Shown piece after piece: positions 8,590-17,224 of a stretch of DNA of 64,000 bases. Within the stretch, counting starts at the first letter, position 1. Each line of letters starts with the position of its first letter. The translations under genes and the position numbers were made by a program. The notes under the pieces were generated by a model. It was given only the letters and a program-made list of their open reading frames with translations. It was not told the origin of the DNA and did no database searches. The stretch is from Microbacterium lacus (GTDB lineage Bacteria > Actinomycetota > Actinomycetes > Actinomycetales > Microbacteriaceae), in NCBI RefSeq assembly GCF_039531105.1, contig NZ_BAAAPK010000001.1:2480001-2544000 (forward strand). Direction: 5' to 3'.

Positions 8590-9022
8590 CCCGTCAGGTT
8601 GGCCGCACCGCCGCCGCTGTGGACCGCGCGCGGTCGCTTCTGTGCACGCCGTGACGAAGGCGCGGCCTGGGGAGGAACGGTTCCGCGGCCCGAACGACTG
8701 CTGACAGTGACTGAAGTCGGCATCCGACGGCCGGAATCGCCCCGTCCGCCCCACCCAGCCGTCGCCGGGGACGGGGCGGCGTGCGCCGCACCGTGCGAGA
8801 CGCACGGTGGCGAGGGCCTTCGAGGAGGGACACTGCGCAGATCGCTCGATTTCATCGACGCACGTTGAACATTCGGGATGCCGGTGGTCGAATGGACCCG
8901 GATGCGCGAAGCCGCCCATCCCCCGCACCCGCCGAGTCCCACAAGGACGGTGCTCCCCGGCGCCCGCGTCTCAGGACCGAGCCCGGCGAGGCACCACGGC
9001 GGCCGATCGACGAGGACCGACC
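8590..9022. other. 433-bp divergent intergenic region with two hairpins
   Basis: No convincing gene was seen. Two perfect hairpins are present: GCCCCGTCC / GGACGGGGC (8739-8747 and 8769-8777), and CACCGTGCG / CGCACGGTG with a 3-base loop (8789-8809). It must hold the promoters of the flanking divergent genes, but no clear -10/-35 pair could be assigned. Confidence 0.6.
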
Positions 9023-10093
9023 ATGTCTGCGACCCTGCCCCTGCCCGACTTCCGCCACGAACGCGTCGAGACCGTGACCGGTCGCCGCAGCGGCCTGTTC
9101 ATCGCGGTGGCACTGCACTCCTCCGTGCTCGGCTCCGCCCTCGGCGGCGCCCGCCTGTGGAGCTACCCGCACTGGAGCGACGCCCTCGGCGACGCGCTGC
9201 GCCTTTCGGCGGCGATGACGCTCAAGAACGCGGCGGCGGGGCTGGATGCCGGAGGCGGCAAGTCCGTGATCGCACTCCCGCCCGGCACGCAGTTGGACGC
9301 CGAGCGCCGTCGCGCGGCATTCCTCGACCTCGGTGACACCGTCGAGTCGCTCGGTGGCCTGTACCGCACGGCGGAGGATGTGGGCTCGACGACCGAGGAC
9401 ATGCTCACCGTCAGCGAGAGGACGAGCCATGTCGTGGGTCTGCCCGAGGCCGGCGGCGGATCGGGCGAGCCCGCGGGGCCGACGAGCCTCGGCGTGTACG
9501 AGTCGCTCCGCGCGACCCTGGAACGCGTGACGGGGTCGGCCGACGTCGCCGGGCGTCGCATCACGATCTCCGGCCTCGGCCAGGTCGGCAGCCGCCTCGC
9601 GGTGCGCCTGAGTGCTGAGGGCGCGAAGCTCACGGTCACCGATGTGAACCCCGCCAAGCGCGACCTCGCCGCGCAGCTGGATGCCGCGTGGATCGCACCC
9701 GGCGAGGAGCACCTCGTCTCGGCCGACGTGTTCGTCCCGGCCGGCATCGGCGGTCTCCTCACCGACGAGGTCATCGACGCTCTCGACGCGAAGGCCGTCT
9801 GCGGCCCCGCAAACAACCCCCTGGCCGATCACTCCGGCGCCGACCGGCTCGCCGGGCGCGGCATCCTGTATGCACCCGACTTCGTCGTGAACGCCGGCGG
9901 TGTGATCTACCTCGACCTGGAGGCCAAGCAGCTCGGCACCCGTGAAGAGATCATGGACCGCGTCGCCGCGATCGGCGACACCGTCCGTCGCATCTTCGAC
10001 GAGGCCGAGACGCGCGGGGTCACACCACTCGAGGCGGCCGAGGGCCTTGCCGCGGAGCGCCTGGCGGCCGGCGCGCACGTCTTCGCGGGCTGA
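9023..10093 (+). CDS. Leucine dehydrogenase-like Glu/Leu/Phe/Val dehydrogenase
   Basis: 356-residue NAD(P)-dependent amino-acid dehydrogenase that reversibly deaminates a branched-chain or aromatic amino acid to its 2-oxo acid. The catalytic region MTLKNAAAGLDAGGGKSVI places lysines at residues 68 and 80, the positions known from Bacillus leucine dehydrogenase. The Rossmann motif is GLGQVGSRLA, and NNPLADHSGADRL and APDFVVNAGGVI are typical of the family. Length fits leucine/valine dehydrogenase rather than the longer glutamate enzymes. ATG at 9023 follows a weak ribosome-binding site (GAGGACC). Exact substrate cannot be fixed from sequence. Confidence 0.9.
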   Translation: MSATLPLPDFRHERVETVTGRRSGLFIAVALHSSVLGSALGGARLWSYPHWSDALGDALRLSAAMTLKNAAAGLDAGGGKSVIALPPGTQLDAERRRAAFLDLGDTVESLGGLYRTAEDVGSTTEDMLTVSERTSHVVGLPEAGGGSGEPAGPTSLGVYESLRATLERVTGSADVAGRRITISGLGQVGSRLAVRLSAEGAKLTVTDVNPAKRDLAAQLDAAWIAPGEEHLVSADVFVPAGIGGLLTDEVIDALDAKAVCGPANNPLADHSGADRLAGRGILYAPDFVVNAGGVIYLDLEAKQLGTREEIMDRVAAIGDTVRRIFDEAETRGVTPLEAAEGLAAERLAAGAHVFAG

Positions 10094-10096
10094 ATC

Positions 10097-10113
10097 GCGG
10101 GACGCAGTCCCGC
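10097..10113 (+). terminator. Short stem-loop after the dehydrogenase
   Basis: GCGGGAC-gca-GTCCCGC begins 4 bases after the stop codon. The 7-bp stem has no T-tract, so it is a possible weak terminator or mRNA 3' stabiliser. Confidence 0.4.
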
Positions 10114-10176
10114 ACCCGATGACACCCGGTCTCCACGGTGCGAGGATGGGAGCACCGCGTCGTCGAGGGAGACCGC

Positions 10177-11766
10177 ATGTTCCGAAGCCCCATGCCCGAT
10201 GTCGAGATTCCCGAGGTGGGCGTCTACGACTTCCTCTTCGGGTCGCTCAGCGAAGCGGATGCCGCCGCCACGGCTCTGATCGACCCGGCGACCGGTGCCG
10301 AGACGACGTACGGGGCGCTCCGCGCGCAGGTGGATGCGTTCGCCGGGGCGCTGGCAGCCCGCGGCGTGGAGACCGGCACCGTGGTCGGGCTGCTCTGCCC
10401 GAACGTGCCGGCCTTCGCCACCGTGTTCCACGGCATTCTCCGGCTCGGGGCGACCGTCACCACGATCAACTCGCTCTACACCGCGGGAGAGATCCAGAAG
10501 CAGCTGAGCGACGCCGGGGCGACCTGGCTCATCACGGTGTCGCCGCTGCTGCCGCAGGCGGAAGCCGCTGCGGCCGAGGTCGGCATCTCGGCCGACCATC
10601 TGATCGTGCTGGACGGCGCCGAGGGACACCCGAACCTGCGTGAGCTGCTCTCGGAGCAGCACACGCCGCCCGAGGTGAGTTTCGACCCGGCCACCCACGT
10701 CGCGGTTCTGCCCTACTCCTCCGGAACGACCGGCGTCCCGAAGGGCGTCATGCTCACGCACCGCAACCTCGTCGCGAACGTGCAGCAGTGCCGCTCGAAC
10801 ATCGATCTGAAGAACACCGACCGGGTGCTCGCCGTCCTGCCCTTCTTCCACATCTACGGCATGACGGTGCTGCTGAACCTCGCGCTCCGACAGCGGGCGA
10901 GCCTGGTCACGATGCCGAAGTTCGATCTGGTGGAGTTCCTCACGAACATCCAGACGCACCGCTGCACGTATCTGTACATCGCCCCGCCGATCGCGGTCGC
11001 CCTGGCCAAGCATCCGATCGTCGACCAGTTCGACATCTCCACGGTCCACACGGTCTTCTCCGGCGCGGCGCCCCTGGACGGCGAGACCGCGGAGGCCGCG
11101 GCCCGCCGCATCCACGCGCGCATGATGCAGGGCTACGGCATGAGCGAGCTGAGCCCCGTCTCGCACGCGATGCCCTACCAGCGGGACGACGTGCCGGTGA
11201 GTTCGGTCGGGACGCTCCTGCCGAACCAGGAGTGCAAGCTGGTCGACACCGAGACCGGCGAGGAGATCACCGAGCTCGGCCCGGACGGCGTGACCGCGCC
11301 GGGCGAGATCTGGGTCAGGGGCCCCAACGTCATGCTCGGGTACCTCAACAAGCCCGACGCGACCTCCGAGACCCTGGACGCCGAGGGATTCCTGCACACC
11401 GGCGACGTCGGGGTCTACCACGAGGGCGGCTACTTCTCGATCGTGGACCGGGTCAAGGAGCTCATCAAGTACAAGGGCTATCAGATCGCCCCGGCCGAGC
11501 TCGAGGCGCTGCTGCTGTCGCACCCGAAGATCATGGATGCCGCCGTGATCGGCGTCCTGGACGAGGACCGGCAGGAGATCCCGAAGGCGTTCATCGTGGC
11601 CGCCCCCGACGCGGGGGTGACGGATGCCGAGGTCATGGCGTTCGTGGCGGACAACGTCGCGCCCCACAAGAAGGTGCGCCGGGTGGAGTTCATCGACGCG
11701 ATCCCGAAGTCCGCGTCGGGCAAGATCCTGCGCAAGGATCTCCGCGCCCGGGAGAGCGCTGCCTGA
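10177..11766 (+). CDS. 4-coumarate/fatty acyl-CoA ligase-like AMP-binding protein
   Basis: 529-residue ANL-superfamily ligase activating a carboxylic acid through an acyl-adenylate and transferring it to CoA. Motifs: P-loop-like YSSGTTGVPKGVMLTH, GYGMSELSP (A5), EIWVRGPNVMLGYLN, the hinge region DRVKELIKYKGYQIAP, and PKSASGKILRKDL with the catalytic lysine near the C-terminus. The pattern is closest to 4-coumarate-CoA ligase-like proteins. ATG at 10177 has GGGAGA upstream and gives the family N-terminus; the in-frame ATG at 10138 adds 13 unlikely residues. Substrate not predictable; aromatic or medium-chain acids are plausible. It stands alone as a single gene. Confidence 0.9.
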   Translation: MFRSPMPDVEIPEVGVYDFLFGSLSEADAAATALIDPATGAETTYGALRAQVDAFAGALAARGVETGTVVGLLCPNVPAFATVFHGILRLGATVTTINSLYTAGEIQKQLSDAGATWLITVSPLLPQAEAAAAEVGISADHLIVLDGAEGHPNLRELLSEQHTPPEVSFDPATHVAVLPYSSGTTGVPKGVMLTHRNLVANVQQCRSNIDLKNTDRVLAVLPFFHIYGMTVLLNLALRQRASLVTMPKFDLVEFLTNIQTHRCTYLYIAPPIAVALAKHPIVDQFDISTVHTVFSGAAPLDGETAEAAARRIHARMMQGYGMSELSPVSHAMPYQRDDVPVSSVGTLLPNQECKLVDTETGEEITELGPDGVTAPGEIWVRGPNVMLGYLNKPDATSETLDAEGFLHTGDVGVYHEGGYFSIVDRVKELIKYKGYQIAPAELEALLLSHPKIMDAAVIGVLDEDRQEIPKAFIVAAPDAGVTDAEVMAFVADNVAPHKKVRRVEFIDAIPKSASGKILRKDLRARESAA

Positions 11767-11784
11767 TCCTTCGCATCGCCCACT

Positions 11785-11840
11785 GAGTGTCCAGGACACG
11801 TCGTCGCGTCCGCGGCGTACACGGCGCGTCGTGGACACTC
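11785..11840. repeat. Inverted repeat after the acyl-CoA ligase
   Basis: Arms GAGTGTCC (11785-11792) and GGACACTC (11833-11840) are perfect, with an inner pair GTCGTCGCG / CGCGTCGTG. A nested GTGTCC/GGACAC hairpin offers an alternative fold. It lies between the ligase and the tRNA terminator and resembles the other dyads of this window in size. Confidence 0.6.
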
Positions 11841-11866
11841 GACGCAGGGGCCGGTCCCGGCAAGCG

Positions 11867-11892
11867 AAATGCCCCGCCGAGGCGGGGCATTT
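11867..11892 (-). terminator. Terminator hairpin of tRNA-Ala
   Basis: AAATGCCCCGCC (11867-11878) and GGCGGGGCATTT (11881-11892) pair perfectly over 12 bp. It lies 7 bases beyond the 3' end of the tRNA on the minus strand; the stem is symmetrical, so it may also stop transcription from the left. Confidence 0.85.
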
Positions 11893-11899
11893 CAGAACG

Positions 11900-11972
11900 T
11901 GGACCTGAGGGGACTCGAACCCCTGACCCCCTCGATGCGAACGAGGTGCGCTACCAGCTGCGCCACAGGCCC
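11900..11972 (-). tRNA. tRNA-Ala (anticodon CGC)
   Basis: The minus strand folds into a 73-nt cloverleaf. Acceptor stem GGGCCTG/CAGGTCC has one G-U pair; the D-loop contains AGCTGGTAGCG; the anticodon stem CCTCG-TTCGCAT-CGAGG displays CGC; the T-arm is AGGGG-TTCGAGT-CCCCT. The discriminator is A. The CCA end is not encoded. The anticodon reads GCG, a very common alanine codon in this GC-rich genome. Confidence 0.95.
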
Positions 11973-12054
11973 ATGAACCTCCGATAGGTTATCACGCACT
12001 CCGGGGCCTTCCCGCGCGCTGCGGCGCCGCACGCGGACGGTCCAGGATGGGAGT

Positions 12055-13239
12055 ATGCCGCATCCCACGCTCGACCCGGTGACCCTTCTGCAGAACGTCC
12101 GGCCATGGGGCGGCACCCCCTCCGACATCGCGATCGCGGGCGGTCTGATCACCGCGATCACACCCGCCGGTCCGCCCGTGGAAGGCGCTGTCGACGGCGG
12201 CGGACTGCTCGCTCTGCCCGGACTGATCAACACGCACGCTCACGTCGACAAATCGTGGTGGGGCCTGCCGTGGCAGTCGTACGGCGGCGCAGGCGGAATC
12301 CAGGGACGGATCGACCACGAGCGCTCCCGGCGCCGCGAGCTGGGCTTCCCGAGCGTGGAGACCACCGCCGCCGTCCTGCGCGAATTCGCCCGCCACGGCA
12401 CCACCGCCGTCCGCACGCACGTCGACATCGACACCGACATCGGCCGGGAGGGCATCGACGCCGTCCGCGAAGCCGCGGCCGCCTACGACGGCGCGATCGA
12501 CGTGCAGATCGTCGCGTTCCCGCAGGACGGCGTCCTGCGTCGGCCCGGCGTTCTCGACATGCTGGCGGATGCTGCCCGCGCAGGAGCCGATCACGTCGGC
12601 GGGCTCGATCCCGCCTCGATCGACCGCGACCCCGTCGGCCAGCTCGACGCGATCTTCCGCCTGGCTGCGGAGCACGACGTCGGGATCGACATCCACCTGC
12701 ACGACCCCGCCGAGCTGGGCGCGTTCCAGTTCGATCTGATCATCGACCGGACGCGCGCCCTGGGGCGCGAGGGTCGGGTGAACATCGCCCACGGCTTCGC
12801 TCTCGCGCAGGTCGATGACCTCCGGCGCCGCGATCTTCTCGCCGCGATGGGAGAACTCGACATCACGCTCACCACGGTCGCGCCGCTGCGTGTGCCGCAG
12901 TTGCCGCTGCGTGAGCTCGACGCGGCCGGTGTCGCGTTCGGCTTCGGCACGGACGGCATCCGCGACCTGTGGAGTCCCTACGGCACCGGCGATCTTCTCG
13001 GCATCGCCTGGCAGTATGCGCGCGCGTCGAGCATCGTCCGCGACGAGGACCTCATCCGGGTGCTCGAGCTCGCCACCCGCTCGGCAGCGCGCTTCGTCGG
13101 CCGCAGCACCCACGATCTGGTCGCCGGCTCTCGCGCCGACATCGTGCTGCTCGACGCCGAGAACCCGATGGACGCCCTCGTGCGCACTCCGCCGCGCGCA
13201 CTCGTGATCGGCGGCGGGCGGGTGCTCCACGCGGCGTGA
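12055..13239 (+). CDS. Amidohydrolase family protein (cytosine deaminase-like)
   Basis: 394-residue metal-dependent hydrolase of the amidohydrolase superfamily. The metal motif H-x-H is seen in GLINTHAHVDKSWW, a later histidine pair in GIDIHLHDP, NIAHGFAL supplies another ligand, and the aspartate is in FGTDGIRDLWSPYG. This arrangement and the C-terminal composite beta domain (LVAGSRADIVLLDAENP) resemble cytosine deaminase/N-isopropylammelide-type enzymes that deaminate heterocycles. Start at 12055 gives the normal beta N-terminus. It is a lone gene after the tRNA, with no pathway neighbours, so the substrate is open. Confidence 0.85.
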   Translation: MPHPTLDPVTLLQNVRPWGGTPSDIAIAGGLITAITPAGPPVEGAVDGGGLLALPGLINTHAHVDKSWWGLPWQSYGGAGGIQGRIDHERSRRRELGFPSVETTAAVLREFARHGTTAVRTHVDIDTDIGREGIDAVREAAAAYDGAIDVQIVAFPQDGVLRRPGVLDMLADAARAGADHVGGLDPASIDRDPVGQLDAIFRLAAEHDVGIDIHLHDPAELGAFQFDLIIDRTRALGREGRVNIAHGFALAQVDDLRRRDLLAAMGELDITLTTVAPLRVPQLPLRELDAAGVAFGFGTDGIRDLWSPYGTGDLLGIAWQYARASSIVRDEDLIRVLELATRSAARFVGRSTHDLVAGSRADIVLLDAENPMDALVRTPPRALVIGGGRVLHAA

Positions 13240-13246
13240 GCCGCGC

Positions 13247-14122
13247 TCAGCCCGCGCGGCTGGCGAGCAGTCGGCGCACGTGCGCTTCGATCTCCGCGTC
13301 GTCCACGGGACCGCGGCGACCGAGCTCGGCGGACTCGGTGCGGGCGCGCGCGACGGCGATCGACGGCGGGCGCTGGGCCTCGGCGCGCTGCCGTGCGGCT
13401 TCCTCGACGGCCGCCTGCCGCAGCGATTCGCGCGCGGCGGCGGCATCCAGCACGGCGGACGCGCGGGAGCCCGCAGACACCGTGAGCGGCCGGGGCAGTT
13501 CGCGCGGCGCCCAGCCGCGACGATCGGTCGGCAGCGCGACGTCCTGCACGGCAGCCTCGGTGCGCACGGCGACCGGTGCGACGCTCTCGCGGATCACTGC
13601 CCGCGCTCCGACGCGGTTCATCTTCTGCAGCAGCAGCGCGCACACGGCGGCGACGGCGACGCCGCTCCAGAGGGCGATCTGCGATCCGGTCGAGACCACG
13701 AGCCAACCGCCCCAGCCGGCGAGGCCGATCGCGGCGACCGCGAAGACGGTGAGGGTCAGACGCGTGCGACGCCGGGCCCGCGCGCGGCGGGCCTCGGGGG
13801 CGGCCTTGGCTGCGGCGCGCTCGTCGCGCGCCCGCTCGAGGTCCATGCGGGCCTGTTCGAGCGCGGTCTGCGTGCGCTCGTTGACGGCGCGGCGAGCGAG
13901 GCGCTGCTGCGCCAGCGCGGTGCGGGCGTTCAGTTCGAGACGGACCTCTTCGGGGGTCTCACTCGTCTCGGCCAGCACGCGCAGAGCCTGATTCAGACGC
14001 ACCGCGTTGCGCTCCGCGGCGTCGAACTGCCGCCTGCTGTGCCACGTCGGCAGCAGATAGACCATCCACAGGAGCACCGCGACGAGCACGATCACTCCGC
14101 CGCCCAGTACCTGCCCACCCAT
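13247..14122 (-). CDS. Hypothetical membrane protein with long coiled-coil region
   Basis: 291 residues, family not recognised. An N-terminal membrane helix (GGGVIVLVAVLLWMVYLLP) is followed by a charged, alanine/arginine-rich helical stretch (about residues 25-110, probable coiled coil). Two further helices lie at about residues 115-165 (LTLTVFAVAAIGLAGWGGWLVV and IALWSGVAVAAVCALLL). A cytoplasmic, Ala/Arg/Glu-rich tail follows. ATG at 14122 gives the natural signal-anchor start. It ends 8 bp from the convergent amidohydrolase. Similar three-helix proteins seem typical of Microbacteriaceae next to rimJ-like and galU genes (from memory, not checked). Confidence 0.8.
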   Translation of the reverse strand: MGGQVLGGGVIVLVAVLLWMVYLLPTWHSRRQFDAAERNAVRLNQALRVLAETSETPEEVRLELNARTALAQQRLARRAVNERTQTALEQARMDLERARDERAAAKAAPEARRARARRRTRLTLTVFAVAAIGLAGWGGWLVVSTGSQIALWSGVAVAAVCALLLQKMNRVGARAVIRESVAPVAVRTEAAVQDVALPTDRRGWAPRELPRPLTVSAGSRASAVLDAAAARESLRQAAVEEAARQRAEAQRPPSIAVARARTESAELGRRGPVDDAEIEAHVRRLLASRAG

Positions 14123-14193
14123 GCCGACAACGGTATGCGAACGGATGCCGACGGACCGGCATCCTGCCGCGTGTCGGAGATGCCGGTTAGGGT

Positions 14194-14823
14194 TCAGGCC
14201 CGCAGGCGGTCGCTCGGCGGCACGGTCGCCGCATCCTGCGGCGCGCGCCCCTGCACCCAGCGGGCGAGGACCCCCTCGGGGACGTCCTCGCGCGTGAGGG
14301 CGAATGCGTAGTGGTCCCGCCAGTCGCCGTTGATGTGGATGAACCGCCGGCGCAGGCCTTCGTAGCGGAAGCCGAGCTTCTCGACGACCCGCAGGCTCGC
14401 CTGGTTCTCGGGGCGGATGCAGATCTCCATGCGGTGCAGGCGCATCTCGTCGAAGCACACGTCCGTCGCGAGGGCCACCGAGGTCGTGGTGATGCCACGT
14501 CCCGCGAACCGCTCGCTCACCCAATACCCGATCGTCGCCGACGCGAGGGATCCGCGGGCGATCCCCCACACGTTGAGCTGCCCGGTCACTTCACCGGCGT
14601 ACTCCATCACGAGGGGCACGCCGGAGCCGTCGCGGTACTGCTGGAGGAGTCTGCGGATACCCGCGCGCATGTCGAAGGACACCGGCCCGTCCGGGCTCGT
14701 CGCCTCCCATGGCCGCAGCCAGGCACGGTTGGAGAGGAGTTCGTTCTGCAGCACGCGGGCATCGCGCGCACGCACCAGACGTATGCCGACTTCTCCGTGC
14801 CGGCGGGGCGTCGTCAGGTCCAC
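14194..14823 (-). CDS. GNAT-family N-acetyltransferase (RimJ/RimL-like)
   Basis: 209-residue acetyltransferase using acetyl-CoA, probably on a ribosomal-protein N-terminus or a small amine. The acetyl-CoA pyrophosphate loop is GYWVSERFAGRGITTTSV (motif Q/RxxGxG/A variant), and LHRMEICIRPENQASLRVVEKLGFRYEG is the RimJ-like motif B region. It follows galU with 23 bp between (14824-14846) and is co-oriented with it and with the membrane protein downstream, suggesting one transcript. Substrate unknown. Confidence 0.88.
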   Translation of the reverse strand: MDLTTPRRHGEVGIRLVRARDARVLQNELLSNRAWLRPWEATSPDGPVSFDMRAGIRRLLQQYRDGSGVPLVMEYAGEVTGQLNVWGIARGSLASATIGYWVSERFAGRGITTTSVALATDVCFDEMRLHRMEICIRPENQASLRVVEKLGFRYEGLRRRFIHINGDWRDHYAFALTREDVPEGVLARWVQGRAPQDAATVPPSDRLRA

Positions 14824-14846
14824 GCAACCCCCTCGTGCCTGCGGCG

Positions 14847-15734
14847 TCAGAGCTTCGCCGCGAAATCCTTGAACCAGGGACGCAGCTCGGGGCCGAGATC
14901 CTCACGGTCGGCGGCCAGCTGCACGATGGCCTTGATGTAATCCACCCTATCGCCGGTGTCGTACCGACGGCCACGGAACACGACGCCGTACACGCCGGGT
15001 CCATCCGGGTCTGCGGCGAGCTCCTGCAGCGCGTCGGTCAGCTGGATCTCGCCGCCCTTTCCGGGCTCGGTGCGCTCGAGGATGTCGAAGATCGCCGGGC
15101 TCAGCACATAGCGGCCGATCACGGCGAGGTTCGACGGGGCGTCCTCGGGCTTCGGCTTCTCGACGAGCCCGGTGACCCGCACGACGTCGGGGTCATCGGT
15201 CTGCTCCGCGGCGGCGACACCGTACATGCCGATGTGGGCGGGGTCGACCTCCATGAGCGCGACGATCGCGGCGCCGGTGCGCTCGTGCTCGGCGAGCATC
15301 GTCGTCAGCAGCGCGTCGCGCTCGTCGATCAGGTCGTCGCCGAGCATCACGGCGAACGGCGAATCCCCGACGTGGGCGCGGGCGCGGAGGACCGCGTGAC
15401 CGAGGCCCTTCGGGTCGCCCTGACGCACGAAGTGGATGTCGGCCATGTCGCTGGATGCCATGACCCGCTGGAGGCGATCGGCGTCGCCCTTCTCGGTGAG
15501 CTTGACCTCGAGTTCGGGGACGGAGTCGAAGTGGTTCGAGATGGCGTTCTTGTTGCGCCCGATGATGACCAGGATGTCCGTGATGCCGGCGGCGGCAGCC
15601 TCTTCGACGACGTACTGGATCGCGGGCTTGTCGACGACCGGCAGCATCTCTTTGGGCATGGCCTTGGTCGCAGGCAGGAAGCGGGTGCCGAGTCCCGCGG
15701 CGGGGATGACGGCCTTGAAGGGCTTGTGGGGCAT
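14847..15734 (-). CDS. galU: UTP-glucose-1-phosphate uridylyltransferase
   Basis: 295-residue nucleotidyltransferase making UDP-glucose from UTP and glucose-1-phosphate, needed for cell-wall glycans and glycolipids. The nucleotide-binding signature AAGLGTRFLPATKAMPKEMLPVVDKPAIQYVVEEA near residue 12 and later VMLGDDLID, VEKPKPEDAPSN and GRYVLSPAIFDIL are diagnostic; length is standard for bacterial GalU. It is divergent from the 5-formyltetrahydrofolate cyclo-ligase gene, with 96 bp between the starts. Confidence 0.96.
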   Translation of the reverse strand: MPHKPFKAVIPAAGLGTRFLPATKAMPKEMLPVVDKPAIQYVVEEAAAAGITDILVIIGRNKNAISNHFDSVPELEVKLTEKGDADRLQRVMASSDMADIHFVRQGDPKGLGHAVLRARAHVGDSPFAVMLGDDLIDERDALLTTMLAEHERTGAAIVALMEVDPAHIGMYGVAAAEQTDDPDVVRVTGLVEKPKPEDAPSNLAVIGRYVLSPAIFDILERTEPGKGGEIQLTDALQELAADPDGPGVYGVVFRGRRYDTGDRVDYIKAIVQLAADREDLGPELRPWFKDFAAKL

Positions 15735-15818
15735 CGTCCGACTCTACCGAGAGGCGGATGTGAGGCCCATGGGCGTCGTGTCGCCTTGCCCCCACGCGGA
15801 CCCCGTGCTATCCGCGCC

Positions 15819-15824
15819 TACAAT
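15819..15824 (+). promoter_or_regulatory. Candidate -10 box of the cyclo-ligase gene
   Basis: TACAAT ends 6 bases before the ATG at 15831. This position predicts a transcript starting at or next to the start codon, a leaderless mRNA, which is common in actinobacteria. No good -35 hexamer is present at the usual spacing. Confidence 0.55.
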
Positions 15825-15830
15825 CGACGT

Positions 15831-16427
15831 ATGCCCGACGAGATCGCCGACGCCAAGCGCGCCCTACGCGCCGAGCTGCGCGAGCGTCGTCAGCTGCTCT
15901 CGCAGCATGCGCGGGATGCCGCGGCCGCGGCGATCGCGCAGCGCCTCGACGCTCTGGTCGACGAGCTCGGCGTCCGGTCGATGTCGTGCTTCCTGTCCAC
16001 CACGACGGAGCCGGGGACCCGCGACTTCGTCGACGCCGCGGTGCGGCGCGGCATCCGGGTCCTCCTTCCCGTGACGCGTGCCGACGGCCTGCTGGACTGG
16101 TCGGTCGCCACACCCGACCTCGACATCGCCGAGGGGCTGCACGGACTGCCCGAGCCGGTCGGGGAGCTGCTCGGACCCATCGCCGTGAACGACGTCGACC
16201 TGCTCGTGATCCCCGCGGCAGCCGTGGACCGCAGTGGGATGCGGCTCGGCTGGGGTCGCGGCTACTTCGACAAGACGATCGGCTCGATGGAGGGCTGCCC
16301 GCCGGTCTACGCGGTCGTCTACGACTCCGAACTCCTCGACGAGGTCCCCCGCGACGTGCACGACCAGCCCGTGACGGGTGTCGTCACCCCCACTCAGACC
16401 CTTCGCCTCGCGCCCGCGCGGCGCTGA
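15831..16427 (+). CDS. 5-formyltetrahydrofolate cyclo-ligase
   Basis: 198-residue enzyme converting 5-formyl-THF to 5,10-methenyl-THF with ATP in one-carbon metabolism. The N-terminal KRALRAELRERRQLLS motif, FLSTTTEPGTRDFVDAA, and the ATP/folate site RLGWGRGYFDKTI are characteristic. ATG at 15831 lies just after a TACAAT box and has no Shine-Dalgarno sequence, fitting leaderless translation. The fmdB and mscL genes follow closely on the same strand, a common actinobacterial arrangement. Confidence 0.94.
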   Translation: MPDEIADAKRALRAELRERRQLLSQHARDAAAAAIAQRLDALVDELGVRSMSCFLSTTTEPGTRDFVDAAVRRGIRVLLPVTRADGLLDWSVATPDLDIAEGLHGLPEPVGELLGPIAVNDVDLLVIPAAAVDRSGMRLGWGRGYFDKTIGSMEGCPPVYAVVYDSELLDEVPRDVHDQPVTGVVTPTQTLRLAPARR

Positions 16428-16446
16428 CCGCCCGAAAGAGCAGCCC

Positions 16447-16746
16447 ATGCCGACCTACGCCTATGCCTGCAAGCAGTGCGGACACCGCTTCGACGCCGTG
16501 CAGTCCTTCGCCGACCCCACCCTCACCGAGTGCCCCGAGTGCGGCGGAGAGCTGCGCAAGGAGTACGGCTCGATCGGCGTGACCTTCAACGGATCCGGCT
16601 TCTACCGCACCGATTCGCGCGCGGGATCCGCGAAGTCCTCCGACGCGGGTTCATCCTCGACCGGCTCATCGGGTGGCACCGCGCCCGCTCCTTCGGCATC
16701 ATCGAAGTCGGAGTCGAAGTCCTCGCCGGCATCGACCGGATCCTGA
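16447..16746 (+). CDS. FmdB-type zinc-ribbon protein
   Basis: 99-residue protein with an FmdB-like zinc ribbon at residues 1-45: CKQCG at residues 10-14 and CPECGG near residue 33 form the two CxxC knuckles. The C-terminal half is a low-complexity Ser/Gly/Ala/Lys tail without predicted structure. FmdB proteins are annotated as putative regulators, but the function is unproved. It starts 19 bp after the cyclo-ligase stop and precedes mscL by 33 bp, so the three probably share a transcript. Confidence 0.9.
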   Translation: MPTYAYACKQCGHRFDAVQSFADPTLTECPECGGELRKEYGSIGVTFNGSGFYRTDSRAGSAKSSDAGSSSTGSSGGTAPAPSASSKSESKSSPASTGS

Positions 16747-16779
16747 CCGGCGGAAGCCGGCGACACTGAGGAGAATCAC

Positions 16780-17202
16780 GTGATCAAAGGCTTCAAGGAG
16801 TTCATCCTCCGCGGAAACGTCATCGACCTGGCCGTCGCGGTCGTCATCGGCGCGGCGTTCACCGGCATCGTCAACGCGATCGTCGCCGGGCTCATCAACC
16901 CCCTGATCGCCCTGATCTTCCAGGCCGACAGCCTGAACGACCTGGTGATCGGCGTCCCGAACGTCCGCGGCGGCATGACCGATTTCGGCATCGGCGTGAT
17001 CATCGGCGCGATCATCAACTTCCTCGCGGTCGCTGTCGTCGTGTACTTCGTCTTCGTCTACCCGATGAACCGGGTGAAGGAACGCGCGGCCGCGAAGGCC
17101 GGCATCGCCGAAGAAGAAGCGTCCGAGCTGCCGACCGAGCAGGAGCTGCTGCTGCAGATCCGCGATCTGCTCGCCGCGCCGAACGGCCCCGCACCCAAGT
17201 AG
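16780..17202 (+). CDS. mscL: Large-conductance mechanosensitive channel
   Basis: 140-residue channel that opens under membrane tension to release solutes during osmotic downshock. The N-terminus GFKEFILRGNVIDLAVAVVIGAAF is the hallmark first helix, and FGIGVIIGAIINFLAVAVVVYF the second. The C-terminal bundle (ELPTEQELLLQIRDLLA) is typical. GTG at 16780 is preceded by GAGGAGAA. The neighbouring FmdB and cyclo-ligase genes match the usual order in related genomes. Confidence 0.96.
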   Translation: MIKGFKEFILRGNVIDLAVAVVIGAAFTGIVNAIVAGLINPLIALIFQADSLNDLVIGVPNVRGGMTDFGIGVIIGAIINFLAVAVVVYFVFVYPMNRVKERAAAKAGIAEEEASELPTEQELLLQIRDLLAAPNGPAPK

Positions 17203-17224
17203 TCGCGCGGTCTCGGCCCTCGCG